Positions 1 through 6,083 of a DNA stretch of 6,671 nucleotides are shown here, piece after piece. The stretch is from Spirochaetota bacterium (GTDB taxonomy: Bacteria > Spirochaetota > UBA12135 > COTS27). The DNA is taken from positions 1 to 6,671 of the forward strand of contig JAUXHF010000110.1 in the NCBI GenBank assembly GCA_030621685.1, in the 5' to 3' direction. Under the pieces are notes generated by a model. That model saw nothing but the letters and a program-made list of their open reading frames with translations. It ran no database searches and was not told where the DNA came from. The stretch's first letter is position 1. The number at the start of each line of letters is the position of its first letter. Made by a program: the position numbers and the translations under genes.

Positions 1-1
1 T

Positions 2-352
2 GGGCGTTTTTCGGGAGGAACTTCTGGCCTTTCAATAGGGCATATTTCCCCAGAGGCTGCCCAAGGGGGCCTCATCGCCTTAATCGAAAACGGCGATAGT
101 ATAGAAATTGATATTCAAAATCGCTCAATTCAATTACATGTTAGCCATTCTGTACTCAAGGAACGAAAGAAAGCTCAAGAGTCTCGGGCTGAACACGCGT
201 ATACGCCCATAAAGCGTAAGCGGAAAGTCTCAGATGCCTTAAAGGCTTACGCCTTGTTTGCTCAAAGCGCCGACAAAGGAGCTGTCCGAGACATTCGTCT
301 TGCAAAGCGACAAAACACCTCTTCCCTCGCCTTCCAGCAAACGATATCGTAA
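2..352 (+). CDS. ilvD: Dihydroxy-acid dehydratase, C-terminal 116 residues (5' end outside the window)
   Basis: Seen: frame 2 is open from the window edge to a TAA at 350-352. It starts GRFSGGTSGLSIGHISPEAA and later has AYTP, KVSDALKAYA and SADKGAVRD. These match, from memory, the end of the long (about 615-residue) E. coli-type IlvD, which ends with a very similar SADKGAVRD block. Family knowledge: this cytoplasmic Fe-S enzyme dehydrates 2,3-dihydroxy-isovalerate and 2,3-dihydroxy-3-methylvalerate to the 2-keto acids of valine and isoleucine synthesis. The serine in the GRFSGG loop is thought to be the catalytic base. The Fe-S cysteines lie upstream and cannot be seen. About 19 residues follow GAVRD (IRLAKRQN to the end), somewhat longer than the E. 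coli tail. The next gene, rodA, is convergent, so no ilvB, ilvN or ilvC follows. Whether the full gene is intact cannot be judged. Phosphogluconate dehydratase is a relative, but the C-terminal block fits IlvD better. Confidence 0.9.
   Translation, partial: GRFSGGTSGLSIGHISPEAAQGGLIALIENGDSIEIDIQNRSIQLHVSHSVLKERKKAQESRAEHAYTPIKRKRKVSDALKAYALFAQSADKGAVRDIRLAKRQNTSSLAFQQTIS
71..241 (+). repeat. Copy 1 of the ilvD 3' repeat (parent copy, inside the gene)
   Basis: This stretch of the intact ilvD end encodes LIALIENGD through KVSDAL. Its first and last landmarks both contain the hexamer GCCTTA (77-82 and 236-241). It is the reference for the degenerate copies at 371-544 and 539-630. The hexamer-to-hexamer distance is 159 bp, or 53 codons. 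Confidence 0.85.
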
Positions 353-370
353 AAAACTTTGTTAGTAGCT

Positions 371-544
371 CTCATCGCCTTAATCCAAAACAGCGATGGT
401 ATAGAAATTCATATTCAAAGTCGCTCGCTTCAGTTACATGCTAGCCATTTTCTGCCGCTCTGGGCGAAAGAAAGCACGAGAGCCTTTGGGCTAAACCACG
501 CATATACGCCCATAAAGTGTAAGCGGAAAGTCTCAGATGCCTTA
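371..544 (+). repeat. Copy 2 of the ilvD 3' repeat
   Basis: This repeats 71-241 with scattered substitutions (roughly four bases in five identical by eye). It keeps long shared words such as GGTATAGAAATT-like and CGGAAAGTCTCAGATGCC. The GCCTTA-to-GCCTTA distance is 162 bp against 159 in copy 1, so the frame is kept with one extra codon. The least similar part is 449-500, where TTCTGCCGCTCTGGGCGAAA (450-469) replaces the parental sequence. Confidence 0.85.
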
Positions 545-630
545 ATCGAAAACGGCGATGGTATAGAAATTCATATTCAAAGTCGCTCGCTTCAATTCAT
601 GCTAACCATATTCTGCCGCTCTGGGCGAAA
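539..630 (+). repeat. Copy 3 of the ilvD 3' repeat (partial)
   Basis: Starts at the GCCTTA (539-544) that ends copy 2 and covers only the first half of the unit. It shares with copy 2, against the parent, the changes giving IEIHIQSRSLQ and the 20-base word TTCTGCCGCTCTGGGCGAAA (611-630, same as 450-469). It therefore shares an ancestor with copy 2. At two early positions (AATCGAAAACGGCGAT) it keeps the parental bases that copy 2 has lost. One base is missing near 597 relative to copy 2, which shifts the frame. Confidence 0.85.
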
Positions 631-634
631 ACGG

Positions 635-663
635 AAAGGAAAATAGAAAGGAAAATAGAAAGG
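635..663. repeat. 12-bp tandem repeat (2.4 units)
   Basis: AAAGGAAAATAG occurs at 635-646 and 647-658 without mismatch, followed by AAAGG at 659-663. It directly follows the third ilvD-derived copy, and the first unit carries the TAG that ends that open frame. The rest of the gap to rodA (664-697) shows nothing I recognise. No clear terminator with a U-tract is visible between the convergent ilvD and rodA. Confidence 0.8.
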
Positions 664-697
664 TTTAGTTACTCTATATCGTATGCGCCAACAGAGT

Positions 698-2071
698 TCA
701 GCTGTAGATATACCTACGCGTATAGATATTAGAAACTATACCCACAACAATAAGCGATGACCATAAGGTAGAGCCACCAGAGCTTAAAAATGGCAAGGGT
801 AGGCCCGTTACCGGCACTAAGCCCAAGGTCATGCCCATGTTGACAAAGGTTTCTATCGAGAATAAGGCCAAAAACCCGACAACCATAAGCCCCCCTAAAT
901 AATCTTTGACACGCAGGGCTATTTGCGCAAGCCTGAAAAGCAAGGAAAATATCAGCAAAATAACAAGACAAGCGCCTACAAAACCTAGCTCTTCAGCTAT
1001 AATAGAGAAAATAAAATCTGTGCTCTTTGAGGGCAAAAACCCTAATTGACTCTGCACGCCCTTAAATAAACCTTTCCCCCAAATTTTCCCCGAGCCAATA
1101 GTAATCTGCGATTGAATAACATTGTAGCCCAAATCCCATTTATCTTGATAGGGATTAAAGAACGTAAGCAACCTCTTTTTTTGGTAGTTTTTGAGCAAGA
1201 CATCGTAGGTAAGGTACGTAAGTACGCAGGAAAAGGCTATTACAGTGAAAACATTACTCAGCCGTAACAAAAATTTATTCATTAACCGAAAATTGAAAAT
1301 CCATAGAGTTGTGCTAAAAAGCAAACTGACTATCAATAAAAAAAACAGTACTCTGCGATAGTTTACCCCTTGCAAAACACCATTGGCAAAGGCTGTGTTT
1401 TCACTATAGGCCAAAAGAAAACAACTGCCCAATACCAGAAAACTTATGCTAAGAAGCGTGAGAATATACAAGGGCTTTATGTTAACAGTTGCTACCATAA
1501 TCATCACCACCGGAATGAAAACTATAGCCGTTCCAAGATCTGGCTGCAAAACAATAAGCCCAAAAACTGGCGCTAACAAAGCACAAAGTATGAAAAGACT
1601 TCGTACATGATTCATGCCATGCTTTAGCTTGTCAAGATAGTTTGCTGTGAACACAACAATAACTATTTTAGCAAACTCTGAAGGCTGCAGGCTGATGCCC
1701 CCCAAACTTATCCAGCGCCTAGATTGGTTTACCACCGTCCCTAACACCAAGGTGAACGTAAGCACAGCAAGAATGCCTATATAAAAAATATGAGAATGTT
1801 CGGCAAGTTTTCTATAGGGAATAAGGCTTACTCCCCAAACCAAAATAAGTCCACTTAACAAATAAAAAAACTGTTTAATATACCTATTGTAAGGATTTAT
1901 CGCGCCGGTTTCAAAAATTTGTATTTGTGAAGAATAAGAGAAAATAACGCCTATGGTGCCTAAGCCCACTACAATAAGGAGCAGCGGAATATCTAAGGTA
2001 TAAAAAATTTTTAAAAAGCCCTTCCCCTTCTCGCTTTGTTTTTTGGGCTGCGCTGCTGCTAACAAATTCAT
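698..2071 (-). CDS. rodA: RodA, SEDS-family peptidoglycan glycosyltransferase
   Basis: Role (family knowledge): inner-membrane polymerase that joins lipid II into glycan strands during sidewall growth, paired with PBP2. Seen: 457 residues, mostly hydrophobic with about ten or more likely membrane segments (for example 27-48, 66-84, 157-175, 200-222, 363-382 and 436-452). SEDS motifs occur in order: RRWISLGGISLQPSEFAK (118-135), LQPDLGTA (175-182), NPYQDKWDLGYNVIQSQ (306-322), STDFIFSIIAEELG (350-363) and NMGM...LPFLSSGGS (411-434). D352 in STDFIF matches the aspartate shown to be essential in other RodA proteins. The protein is longer than E. coli RodA (370 residues). Much of the extra length lies between LQPDLGTA and the NPYQDKW motif. 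FtsW is the main alternative, but the adjacent PBP2 gene supports RodA. The ATG has only a weak upstream AAGAG, 12 bases away. A palindrome lies between this gene and mrdA. Confidence 0.95.
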   Translation of the reverse strand: MNLLAAAQPKKQSEKGKGFLKIFYTLDIPLLLIVVGLGTIGVIFSYSSQIQIFETGAINPYNRYIKQFFYLLSGLILVWGVSLIPYRKLAEHSHIFYIGILAVLTFTLVLGTVVNQSRRWISLGGISLQPSEFAKIVIVVFTANYLDKLKHGMNHVRSLFILCALLAPVFGLIVLQPDLGTAIVFIPVVMIMVATVNIKPLYILTLLSISFLVLGSCFLLAYSENTAFANGVLQGVNYRRVLFFLLIVSLLFSTTLWIFNFRLMNKFLLRLSNVFTVIAFSCVLTYLTYDVLLKNYQKKRLLTFFNPYQDKWDLGYNVIQSQITIGSGKIWGKGLFKGVQSQLGFLPSKSTDFIFSIIAEELGFVGACLVILLIFSLLFRLAQIALRVKDYLGGLMVVGFLALFSIETFVNMGMTLGLVPVTGLPLPFLSSGGSTLWSSLIVVGIVSNIYTRRYIYS

Positions 2072-2088
2072 GAAATATATGATCTCTT

Positions 2089-2120
2089 CAAAAACTCTTA
2101 CAAAACTCTTGCAAAATTCT
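2089..2120. repeat. Imperfect 11-bp repeat upstream of rodA
   Basis: Three successive similar words on the plus strand: CAAAAACTCTT (2089-2099), CAAAACTCTT (2101-2110) and CAAAATTCT (2112-2120). On the rodA coding strand they read as repeated AAGAGTTTTG just before the start. They may be leader sequence or only a slippage product. I see no firm promoter match in them. Confidence 0.5.
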
Positions 2121-2127
2121 CTTCAGA

Positions 2128-2149
2128 AAAAAGCAAGGCCTTGCTTTTT
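2128..2149. terminator. Perfect 22-bp palindrome between mrdA and rodA, terminator-like
   Basis: Arms AAAAAGCAAGG and CCTTGCTTTTT meet without a mismatch. As RNA this gives a stem of AAAAAGCAA paired with TTGCTTTTT, a GGCC loop, and a run of U in the 3' arm. Being symmetric, it reads the same from either strand. It lies 57 bp downstream of the mrdA stop codon and 57 bp upstream of the rodA start. It could end or weaken mrdA transcripts before rodA. The stem is AT-rich, so strength is uncertain. A binding site for a dimeric protein is the alternative. Confidence 0.5.
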
Positions 2150-2194
2150 CTTGTCATGCCTAATGCTATCCAAAATACTACCCAAAGTACAAAG

Positions 2195-2215
2195 TTAGCC
2201 ATCTATTAGCCATCT
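2195..2215. repeat. Tandem duplication over the mrdA stop codon
   Basis: TTAGCCATCTA (2195-2205) is followed directly by TTAGCCATCT (2206-2215). On the minus strand this reads AGATGGCTAA twice, so the end of mrdA, including TAA, is present twice. The first TAA met by the ribosome (2208-2206) ends the protein, and the second copy is untranslated. Confidence 0.7.
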
Positions 2216-4182
2216 GTCTCTTTTTTCTCGATAGCAGATATTGGTTTAAAATATCCTTCAGGAAGCTCTTTTTCGTTACGGCGGTTTAACCAGTCTTTAT
2301 AAATAGCCCGCTTCAATGCCCATGGCTGCAAGGTCTCTTTAATAGAGAGTCTTGGGTTTTTATTTAAAAAAATACCATCGAAAACAGCCTTAGCAAAAGG
2401 AGCCGCCAGCTCCGCGCCAAGCCCTCCTTGTTCTAAAAGCACGGTTACCACTATCACATCATCACTATCAGTTTTTTTATACGGGGCAAAACCAGTAAAC
2501 CATGCCGTTGGCTTCACCTTTGAAGAGATTTGTGCTGTTCCAGTTTTCCCAGCAATAGAAAACTTATTGCTGTGGATTCTATAGGCCGTACCCCACTGCA
2601 CTACATAGCTAAGAGCTTTACGTATTTTTTCTATTTGTGATCTTTTAAAAGGCAACTCAAAAAGCACTTGCTTACGCTCTTCAAACACCTCATCGGTTTC
2701 TGGCGAAATGAAACTCTTTAACAAATGCGGCTTATAGGCCGTTCCTCCATTGGCAATGGCTGCTGTTATTGCATGAATTTGCATAATAGTAACTAAGGCA
2801 AAGCCCTGGCCAATAGAAAAATTCGCCGTATCGCCATCCCACCAAAAAGTTCCCTTATTTTCAATTTTCCATTTCTGTGACGGAATAAGACCTCCTTTCT
2901 CAAAAGGAATATCAATGCCAAGCGGCTTTCCTAAATTAAAGTAGTTTTGAGCATAGTGACTAATAAGCTGCGGCCCCAAATTTAATCCTAAGTGATAAAA
3001 ATACACGTTACAAGAATTAGCAATGGCCTGATACACGTTTTGCGTTCTATGATAGCCTGTGCCTTTAAAGTATTTAGGTCCTATCTGCACTCCTCCCGTA
3101 CAATAAACACTGAACTTATCTATATCTATCGCCGATCTATCAAGGGCGGTAATAGCCAAAATAAGTTTGAAAATAGAACTTGGCGGATACTCTCCTTGCG
3201 TTACTCTATTAAAAAATGGCTTCTCTTTGTTTTCTGAGAATTCCGCAAACACGGCCTTATCTATTTTTTTTTGAAAAATATTAGGATCGTAGGAAGGATA
3301 GCTATGTAAGGCAAGGATTTCCCCTGTTTTAGCATGGCTTACAACAATGCCGCCAGGGTAGCCCTCAAGTGTTTCATAAACAATGTTTTGAATACGCGAA
3401 TCTATTGTCGTAATAATATCTTTGCCGGCTATCGGTATGCCATCTTCTGGAAAGATCTCATCTTTCATCTGATTTTGGGCATCAACAATTTGAACCTTAT
3501 AGCCTTCTCTGCCGCGTAATTCTAAATCATAATAAGCCTCTAGGCCTAATTTCCCAACCATGGATATTACCGAGTAGCCCAAGTCTTTTTTCTTTTTCAC
3601 CTCTCTAGCACTTATGGGGCGGATATAGCCTGTAACATGGGCGTATTTTTCTTTTCCCGGATAAACACGTAGCGGTATGCTCAAGTAGAGTAGCCCAGGA
3701 TATTGATCCAGATTTTCCGCTAAATAATGCAGCTCTTTCTGGCTGATGTTTGGCTTTAATAAATAAGGACGATAAGGGTTTAGCCTCCCTCTACGCAGAA
3801 CTCTAGCCATCTGTTCTCTGTCAATATCAAAACGCTCTAGCATGTTCTTCTGCATAGTATTCCATACTTCTGTTTGCCTGAGTTTTGAAGGAAAGTTATT
3901 GGGTACCAGATATAAAGAATAGGCAGGCGCATTTTCAACAATCTTCTCTACTCCGTCCTTAGCATAAACCTCCCCGCGATGTGAGCTTATATTAATAACT
4001 TGTTTGCTGTTATTCAAAGCAAGCGTTTGATAATAATTTCCTTGCAACACCTGCAAAAAGAAGAGACGCCCCAACAACAAGGCAAAGCCCAGACTTATAA
4101 AAAAAAAGAGTATTTTTATTTTTATCATGTATACCCCATGCTTCTGTGGCTGGTACGATGAATGCAAGGGGTTTTTGTTCAT
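2206..4182 (-). CDS. mrdA: Penicillin-binding protein 2, elongasome transpeptidase
   Basis: Role (family knowledge): class B PBP anchored in the inner membrane. It crosslinks peptidoglycan stem peptides and activates its partner RodA. Seen: 658 residues. One membrane segment lies at about 23-42. The pedestal domain includes RGEVYAKDG (69-77), RVYPGKEKYAHVTGYIRPIS (172-191) and GKLGLEAYYDLELRGREG (210-227). The transpeptidase domain runs from about 260 to 605 with all three active-site motifs: SIFK (S336 nucleophile, K339), SCN (390-392) and KTGT (546-549). GDTANFSIGQG (450-460) is also typical of PBP2. About 50 basic residues trail the domain. The ATG at 4182 has no ribosome binding sequence. 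A second ATG at 4128 (residue 19) sits just before the membrane segment, with GGGG five bases upstream, and is a real alternative giving 640 residues. rodA follows after 134 bp, which supports PBP2 rather than the division protein FtsI. Confidence 0.95.
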   Translation of the reverse strand: MNKNPLHSSYQPQKHGVYMIKIKILFFFISLGFALLLGRLFFLQVLQGNYYQTLALNNSKQVINISSHRGEVYAKDGVEKIVENAPAYSLYLVPNNFPSKLRQTEVWNTMQKNMLERFDIDREQMARVLRRGRLNPYRPYLLKPNISQKELHYLAENLDQYPGLLYLSIPLRVYPGKEKYAHVTGYIRPISAREVKKKKDLGYSVISMVGKLGLEAYYDLELRGREGYKVQIVDAQNQMKDEIFPEDGIPIAGKDIITTIDSRIQNIVYETLEGYPGGIVVSHAKTGEILALHSYPSYDPNIFQKKIDKAVFAEFSENKEKPFFNRVTQGEYPPSSIFKLILAITALDRSAIDIDKFSVYCTGGVQIGPKYFKGTGYHRTQNVYQAIANSCNVYFYHLGLNLGPQLISHYAQNYFNLGKPLGIDIPFEKGGLIPSQKWKIENKGTFWWDGDTANFSIGQGFALVTIMQIHAITAAIANGGTAYKPHLLKSFISPETDEVFEERKQVLFELPFKRSQIEKIRKALSYVVQWGTAYRIHSNKFSIAGKTGTAQISSKVKPTAWFTGFAPYKKTDSDDVIVVTVLLEQGGLGAELAAPFAKAVFDGIFLNKNPRLSIKETLQPWALKRAIYKDWLNRRNEKELPEGYFKPISAIEKKETDG

Positions 4183-4273
4183 AAAAAATTTTTATTTCTA
4201 CAGGCTACTTCTAAAGTATCGAATTGTTAAATTATTATATTGAGCCTTTTAGACGGAATTATTACTTTACTAA

Positions 4274-4289
4274 CTAGCTTCTAAGCTAG
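4274..4289. repeat. Short inverted repeat upstream of mrdA
   Basis: CTAGCTT (4274-4280) and AAGCTAG (4283-4289) are separated by two bases. It lies about 95 bp upstream of the mrdA ATG at 4182. It could be a small hairpin or a site for a dimeric protein. There is no run of T or A to make it a terminator. Confidence 0.4.
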
Positions 4290-4351
4290 GTTATAAATTA
4301 CACCAGCTTCTAAAGGTATGGCTTCACCGATATAATCTATTAGTATGTTAT

Positions 4352-4405
4352 ACGCATCTAACTTTACTTTTTGCGATAACGCATCTAACTTTACTTTTTG
4401 CGATA
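4352..4405. repeat. Perfect 27-bp tandem duplication
   Basis: Two identical 27-bp units (4352-4378 and 4379-4405) lie head to tail. Each begins ACGCATCTAACTTTAC and ends TTTTTGCGATA. The junction makes TGCGATAACGCA, a 4-bp stem with an ATAA loop. No mismatch separates the units, which suggests a recent event or maintained identity. It lies about 170-220 bp upstream of the mrdA ATG at 4182. Confidence 0.9.
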
Positions 4406-4483
4406 ATAACATCTTTTATATTGTAATCTGTTTATTGCTGCAGTCTCCAGTCTCGTTTCGCTACTTTTTAATGCTATGAAAAA

Positions 4484-4518
4484 GTTTATGCCTCGTTTAT
4501 GCCTAATTGTTTATGTCT
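4484..4518. repeat. Three spaced copies of a 10-bp word
   Basis: GTTTATGCCT at 4484-4493 and 4495-4504, and GTTTATGTCT at 4509-4518, with gaps of one and four bases. It lies just downstream of mltD on the minus strand. No known site matches. Confidence 0.6.
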
Positions 4519-4522
4519 AATA

Positions 4523-4548
4523 ATAGTCCTAAAATAGTCCTAAAATAG
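4523..4548. repeat. 11-bp tandem repeat (2.4 units)
   Basis: ATAGTCCTAAA at 4523-4533 and 4534-4544 is followed by ATAG at 4545-4548. It adjoins the inverted repeat at the mltD 3' end. Confidence 0.75.
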
Positions 4549-4582
4549 CTAAAAACCGAACGACTACTCTACAAGCTATTTT
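4542..4582 (-). terminator. Possible weak terminator hairpin at the mltD 3' end
   Basis: Nine-base arms AAAATAGCT (4542-4550) and AGCTATTTT (4574-4582) are complementary and enclose 23 bases that include the mltD stop codon. On the mltD transcript the 3' arm ends in UUUU followed by AGG. The long loop and AT-rich stem make it a weak candidate. Confidence 0.3.
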
Positions 4583-5963
4583 TTTTAGATTTTGGAATCT
4601 TAATGACTAAGGCCATGCCAGAACGAAGATGCTCAGGGCGTTTCAAATTGTTCCAACGCATAATGTCTTGTAAATCAACAGAGAATTTTCGTGCCAATGA
4701 ATAAAGTGAATCTTGAGAACTACAAAGATAGAGAAATATGTAAGCATTTTTGGCAGGCTCGCTTTGCTTGCTAGCAAGTTTTCCTGAACTTTTCTTTATT
4801 TGCCCATCTAAGGCGCTGGCTTTTTTTAAGCCTTGAATAGGCAGGACAAGATACTGACCTGCCTTTATGTCATCTAAAGATTGCAGCTTATTTATTTCTG
4901 CAATAGGATGAATAGGTATCGAAAATTTCTTGGCTATAGAGCTTAAATTTTCACCTATCGAAATAAAATAACGGCGGAACGTAACACGCTGTTCTACAGG
5001 AATCTTAGCTAAAGCTTTTTTAAGAGATTCAAATTTGTTTGCAGGGAGGTAAAGCGGATACTCACGCTGGGGCGGCGTTGACCATCGCAAAAGAGCCGTA
5101 TTGTATTTTTTCAGCTGCGAAAGCGGCATGGAGGCTGCTTCCGCTAAGAGCTTTAAGTCTGTAGCATCTTCTATCATCAACATCTTCACAGGTTCTTCTT
5201 CGGTTTCCCCGCTTAAGTCCAGCCCATAACGCTCGCTATTTTTTATCATAATCAAAGCTGCAATAAATTTGGCAGGATAATGCCGTGTTTCCTTTCGAAT
5301 ATACGGATACTCGGCTAATTCCCAAAAATTCTTAGTCTCATAACGTTTCATCGCCCTGCCTATTTTACCAGCGCCAGCATTGTAAGCGGCCAAGGCCAAT
5401 AACCAGTTATCGAAGACTTTATACAAATACCGAAGATGATACGCCGCCGCATACGTAGATTTATATAAATCTTTTCGCTGATCATACCAGTAATTAACGT
5501 TCAGGTCATACTGTATGCCCGTGCCATAGATGAACTGCCAAAGCCCTGTGGCACCTGCCCAAGATTGCGCTTTAATATTAAACCCGCTTTCTATAATAGG
5601 CAGATAGACAAGGTCTTCGGGGATGTTTTTTTCTTTGAATATTCTTTTGATGGTAGGCAAATACATCTTAGAACGCCTCATGATAGCTTCCAGTGTTTTT
5701 TTGCCATAACGTTCATAGTCATAAATGTACTTTTGAACGAGAGGATGCTGGTAGTCGGATATGGAAAATCCGCTAAGCTCTACTTTATCAAGCTCTTTTA
5801 AACTCACATCGCTGGTGCCGAAGTTTTCTATCTGCATGATGTTTTTGCCACGCTGGGCAAACCGCAGATAATCAAGGCTTCTACAGGAGTTTAAAACTAT
5901 GAGGCTTAAAGCTAATATGACCGTGCTAAGCGCACTTTTTACCAAGAAAAACCAAAGCTTCAT
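4569..5963 (-). CDS. mltD: MltD-like membrane-bound lytic murein transglycosylase with two LysM domains
   Basis: Role (family knowledge): periplasmic lipoprotein that cleaves the MurNAc-GlcNAc bond without water, leaving 1,6-anhydroMurNAc ends, and so makes room for or trims new wall. Seen (464 residues from the ATG at 5963): a hydrophobic signal peptide ends in a lipobox-like LNSC with C27. The SLT fold spans about 95-240, with catalytic-type E125 in YLPIIESGF, GATGLWQF (137-144) and ALAAYNAGAGKIGRA (190-204). Two C-terminal LysM repeats lie at about 332-377 and 412-457, joined by a lysine- and serine-rich linker. An in-frame TTG six bases upstream (5969) could add two residues, but ATG is preferred. 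No clear ribosome binding site precedes either. The protein order (signal, SLT, LysM, LysM) is that of MltD. It lies upstream of mrdA-rodA on the same strand, consistent with a wall-growth cluster. The gene symbol is by domain similarity only. Confidence 0.9.
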   Translation of the reverse strand: MKLWFFLVKSALSTVILALSLIVLNSCRSLDYLRFAQRGKNIMQIENFGTSDVSLKELDKVELSGFSISDYQHPLVQKYIYDYERYGKKTLEAIMRRSKMYLPTIKRIFKEKNIPEDLVYLPIIESGFNIKAQSWAGATGLWQFIYGTGIQYDLNVNYWYDQRKDLYKSTYAAAYHLRYLYKVFDNWLLALAAYNAGAGKIGRAMKRYETKNFWELAEYPYIRKETRHYPAKFIAALIMIKNSERYGLDLSGETEEEPVKMLMIEDATDLKLLAEAASMPLSQLKKYNTALLRWSTPPQREYPLYLPANKFESLKKALAKIPVEQRVTFRRYFISIGENLSSIAKKFSIPIHPIAEINKLQSLDDIKAGQYLVLPIQGLKKASALDGQIKKSSGKLASKQSEPAKNAYIFLYLCSSQDSLYSLARKFSVDLQDIMRWNNLKRPEHLRSGMALVIKIPKSKKNSL

Positions 5964-6083
5964 GCCCAAAGTAGCTTCTGCCTTCTATGATGAGGCTGAA
6001 GCATAAAAAACACAGAGTTGCGTTTATATTTTAACAGTCTTAAAGTTTAAAAAATAAGAGAAAAAGAACAATGGAATGCCAAT

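Larger units (their letters stand above)
359..646 (+). pseudogene. Degenerate in-frame duplication of the ilvD 3' end
   Basis: Seen: after the ilvD stop at 350-352 the same reading frame stays open for about 95 codons, from a TTG at 359 to a TAG at 644-646. It encodes a second version of the IlvD tail (LIALIQNSDGIEI, then HAYTPIKCKRKVSDA). This runs straight into a third start of the same block (IENGDGIEIHIQSRSLQ), which then drifts into FMLTIFCRSG because one base has been lost. The conserved IlvD sections GRFSGG and SADKGAVRD are absent from both copies. The middle of copy 2 (FLPLWAKESTRAFGL) no longer resembles the parent protein. There is no ribosome binding site or domain to suggest a working protein. 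Inference: this is remnant DNA from tandem duplication of the ilvD end, not a gene. A fusion by stop-codon readthrough is formally possible but unsupported. Confidence 0.75.
4183..4568. other. 386-bp gene-free, repeat-rich gap between mltD and mrdA
   Basis: No coding frame of note and no RNA gene that I can recognise. It holds a 27-bp perfect tandem duplication (4352-4405), three GTTTATGYCT words (4484-4518), an 11-bp tandem repeat (4523-4548), a short inverted repeat (4274-4289), and CTTCTAAAG at both 4208-4216 and 4307-4315. It must contain the end of the mltD transcript and, unless mrdA is co-transcribed, the mrdA promoter. On the minus strand a TATAAT (4239-4234) lies about 52 bp before the mrdA ATG, but no good -35 element accompanies it. 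The promoter is therefore only a suggestion. Confidence 0.6.

Noticed and set aside
341..350. ACGATATCGT palindrome followed by A-run at the ilvD stop, as a terminator
   Set aside because: The stem is only ten bases with no loop space, and on the ilvD strand it is followed by A, not T.
359..646. A real small protein downstream of ilvD
   Set aside because: It is explained fully by duplicated ilvD sequence, including a frameshifted end. It has no conserved IlvD signature and no ribosome binding site.
1370..1576. Open frame of about 68 codons on the plus strand inside rodA
   Set aside because: It lies wholly antisense to the strongly supported rodA and has no recognisable domain. The same holds for 729-971 on the minus strand.
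2992..3519. Two plus-strand open frames antisense to mrdA
   Set aside because: They overlap the transpeptidase and pedestal coding regions of PBP2, show no family resemblance, and are expected by chance.
4352..4518. CRISPR array or origin iterons
   Set aside because: There are only two contiguous 27-bp units without spacers, and unrelated 10-bp words. No cas or replication genes are nearby.
5565..5801. Plus-strand open frame antisense to mltD
   Set aside because: It is antisense to the conserved SLT region and has no domain or start signal.
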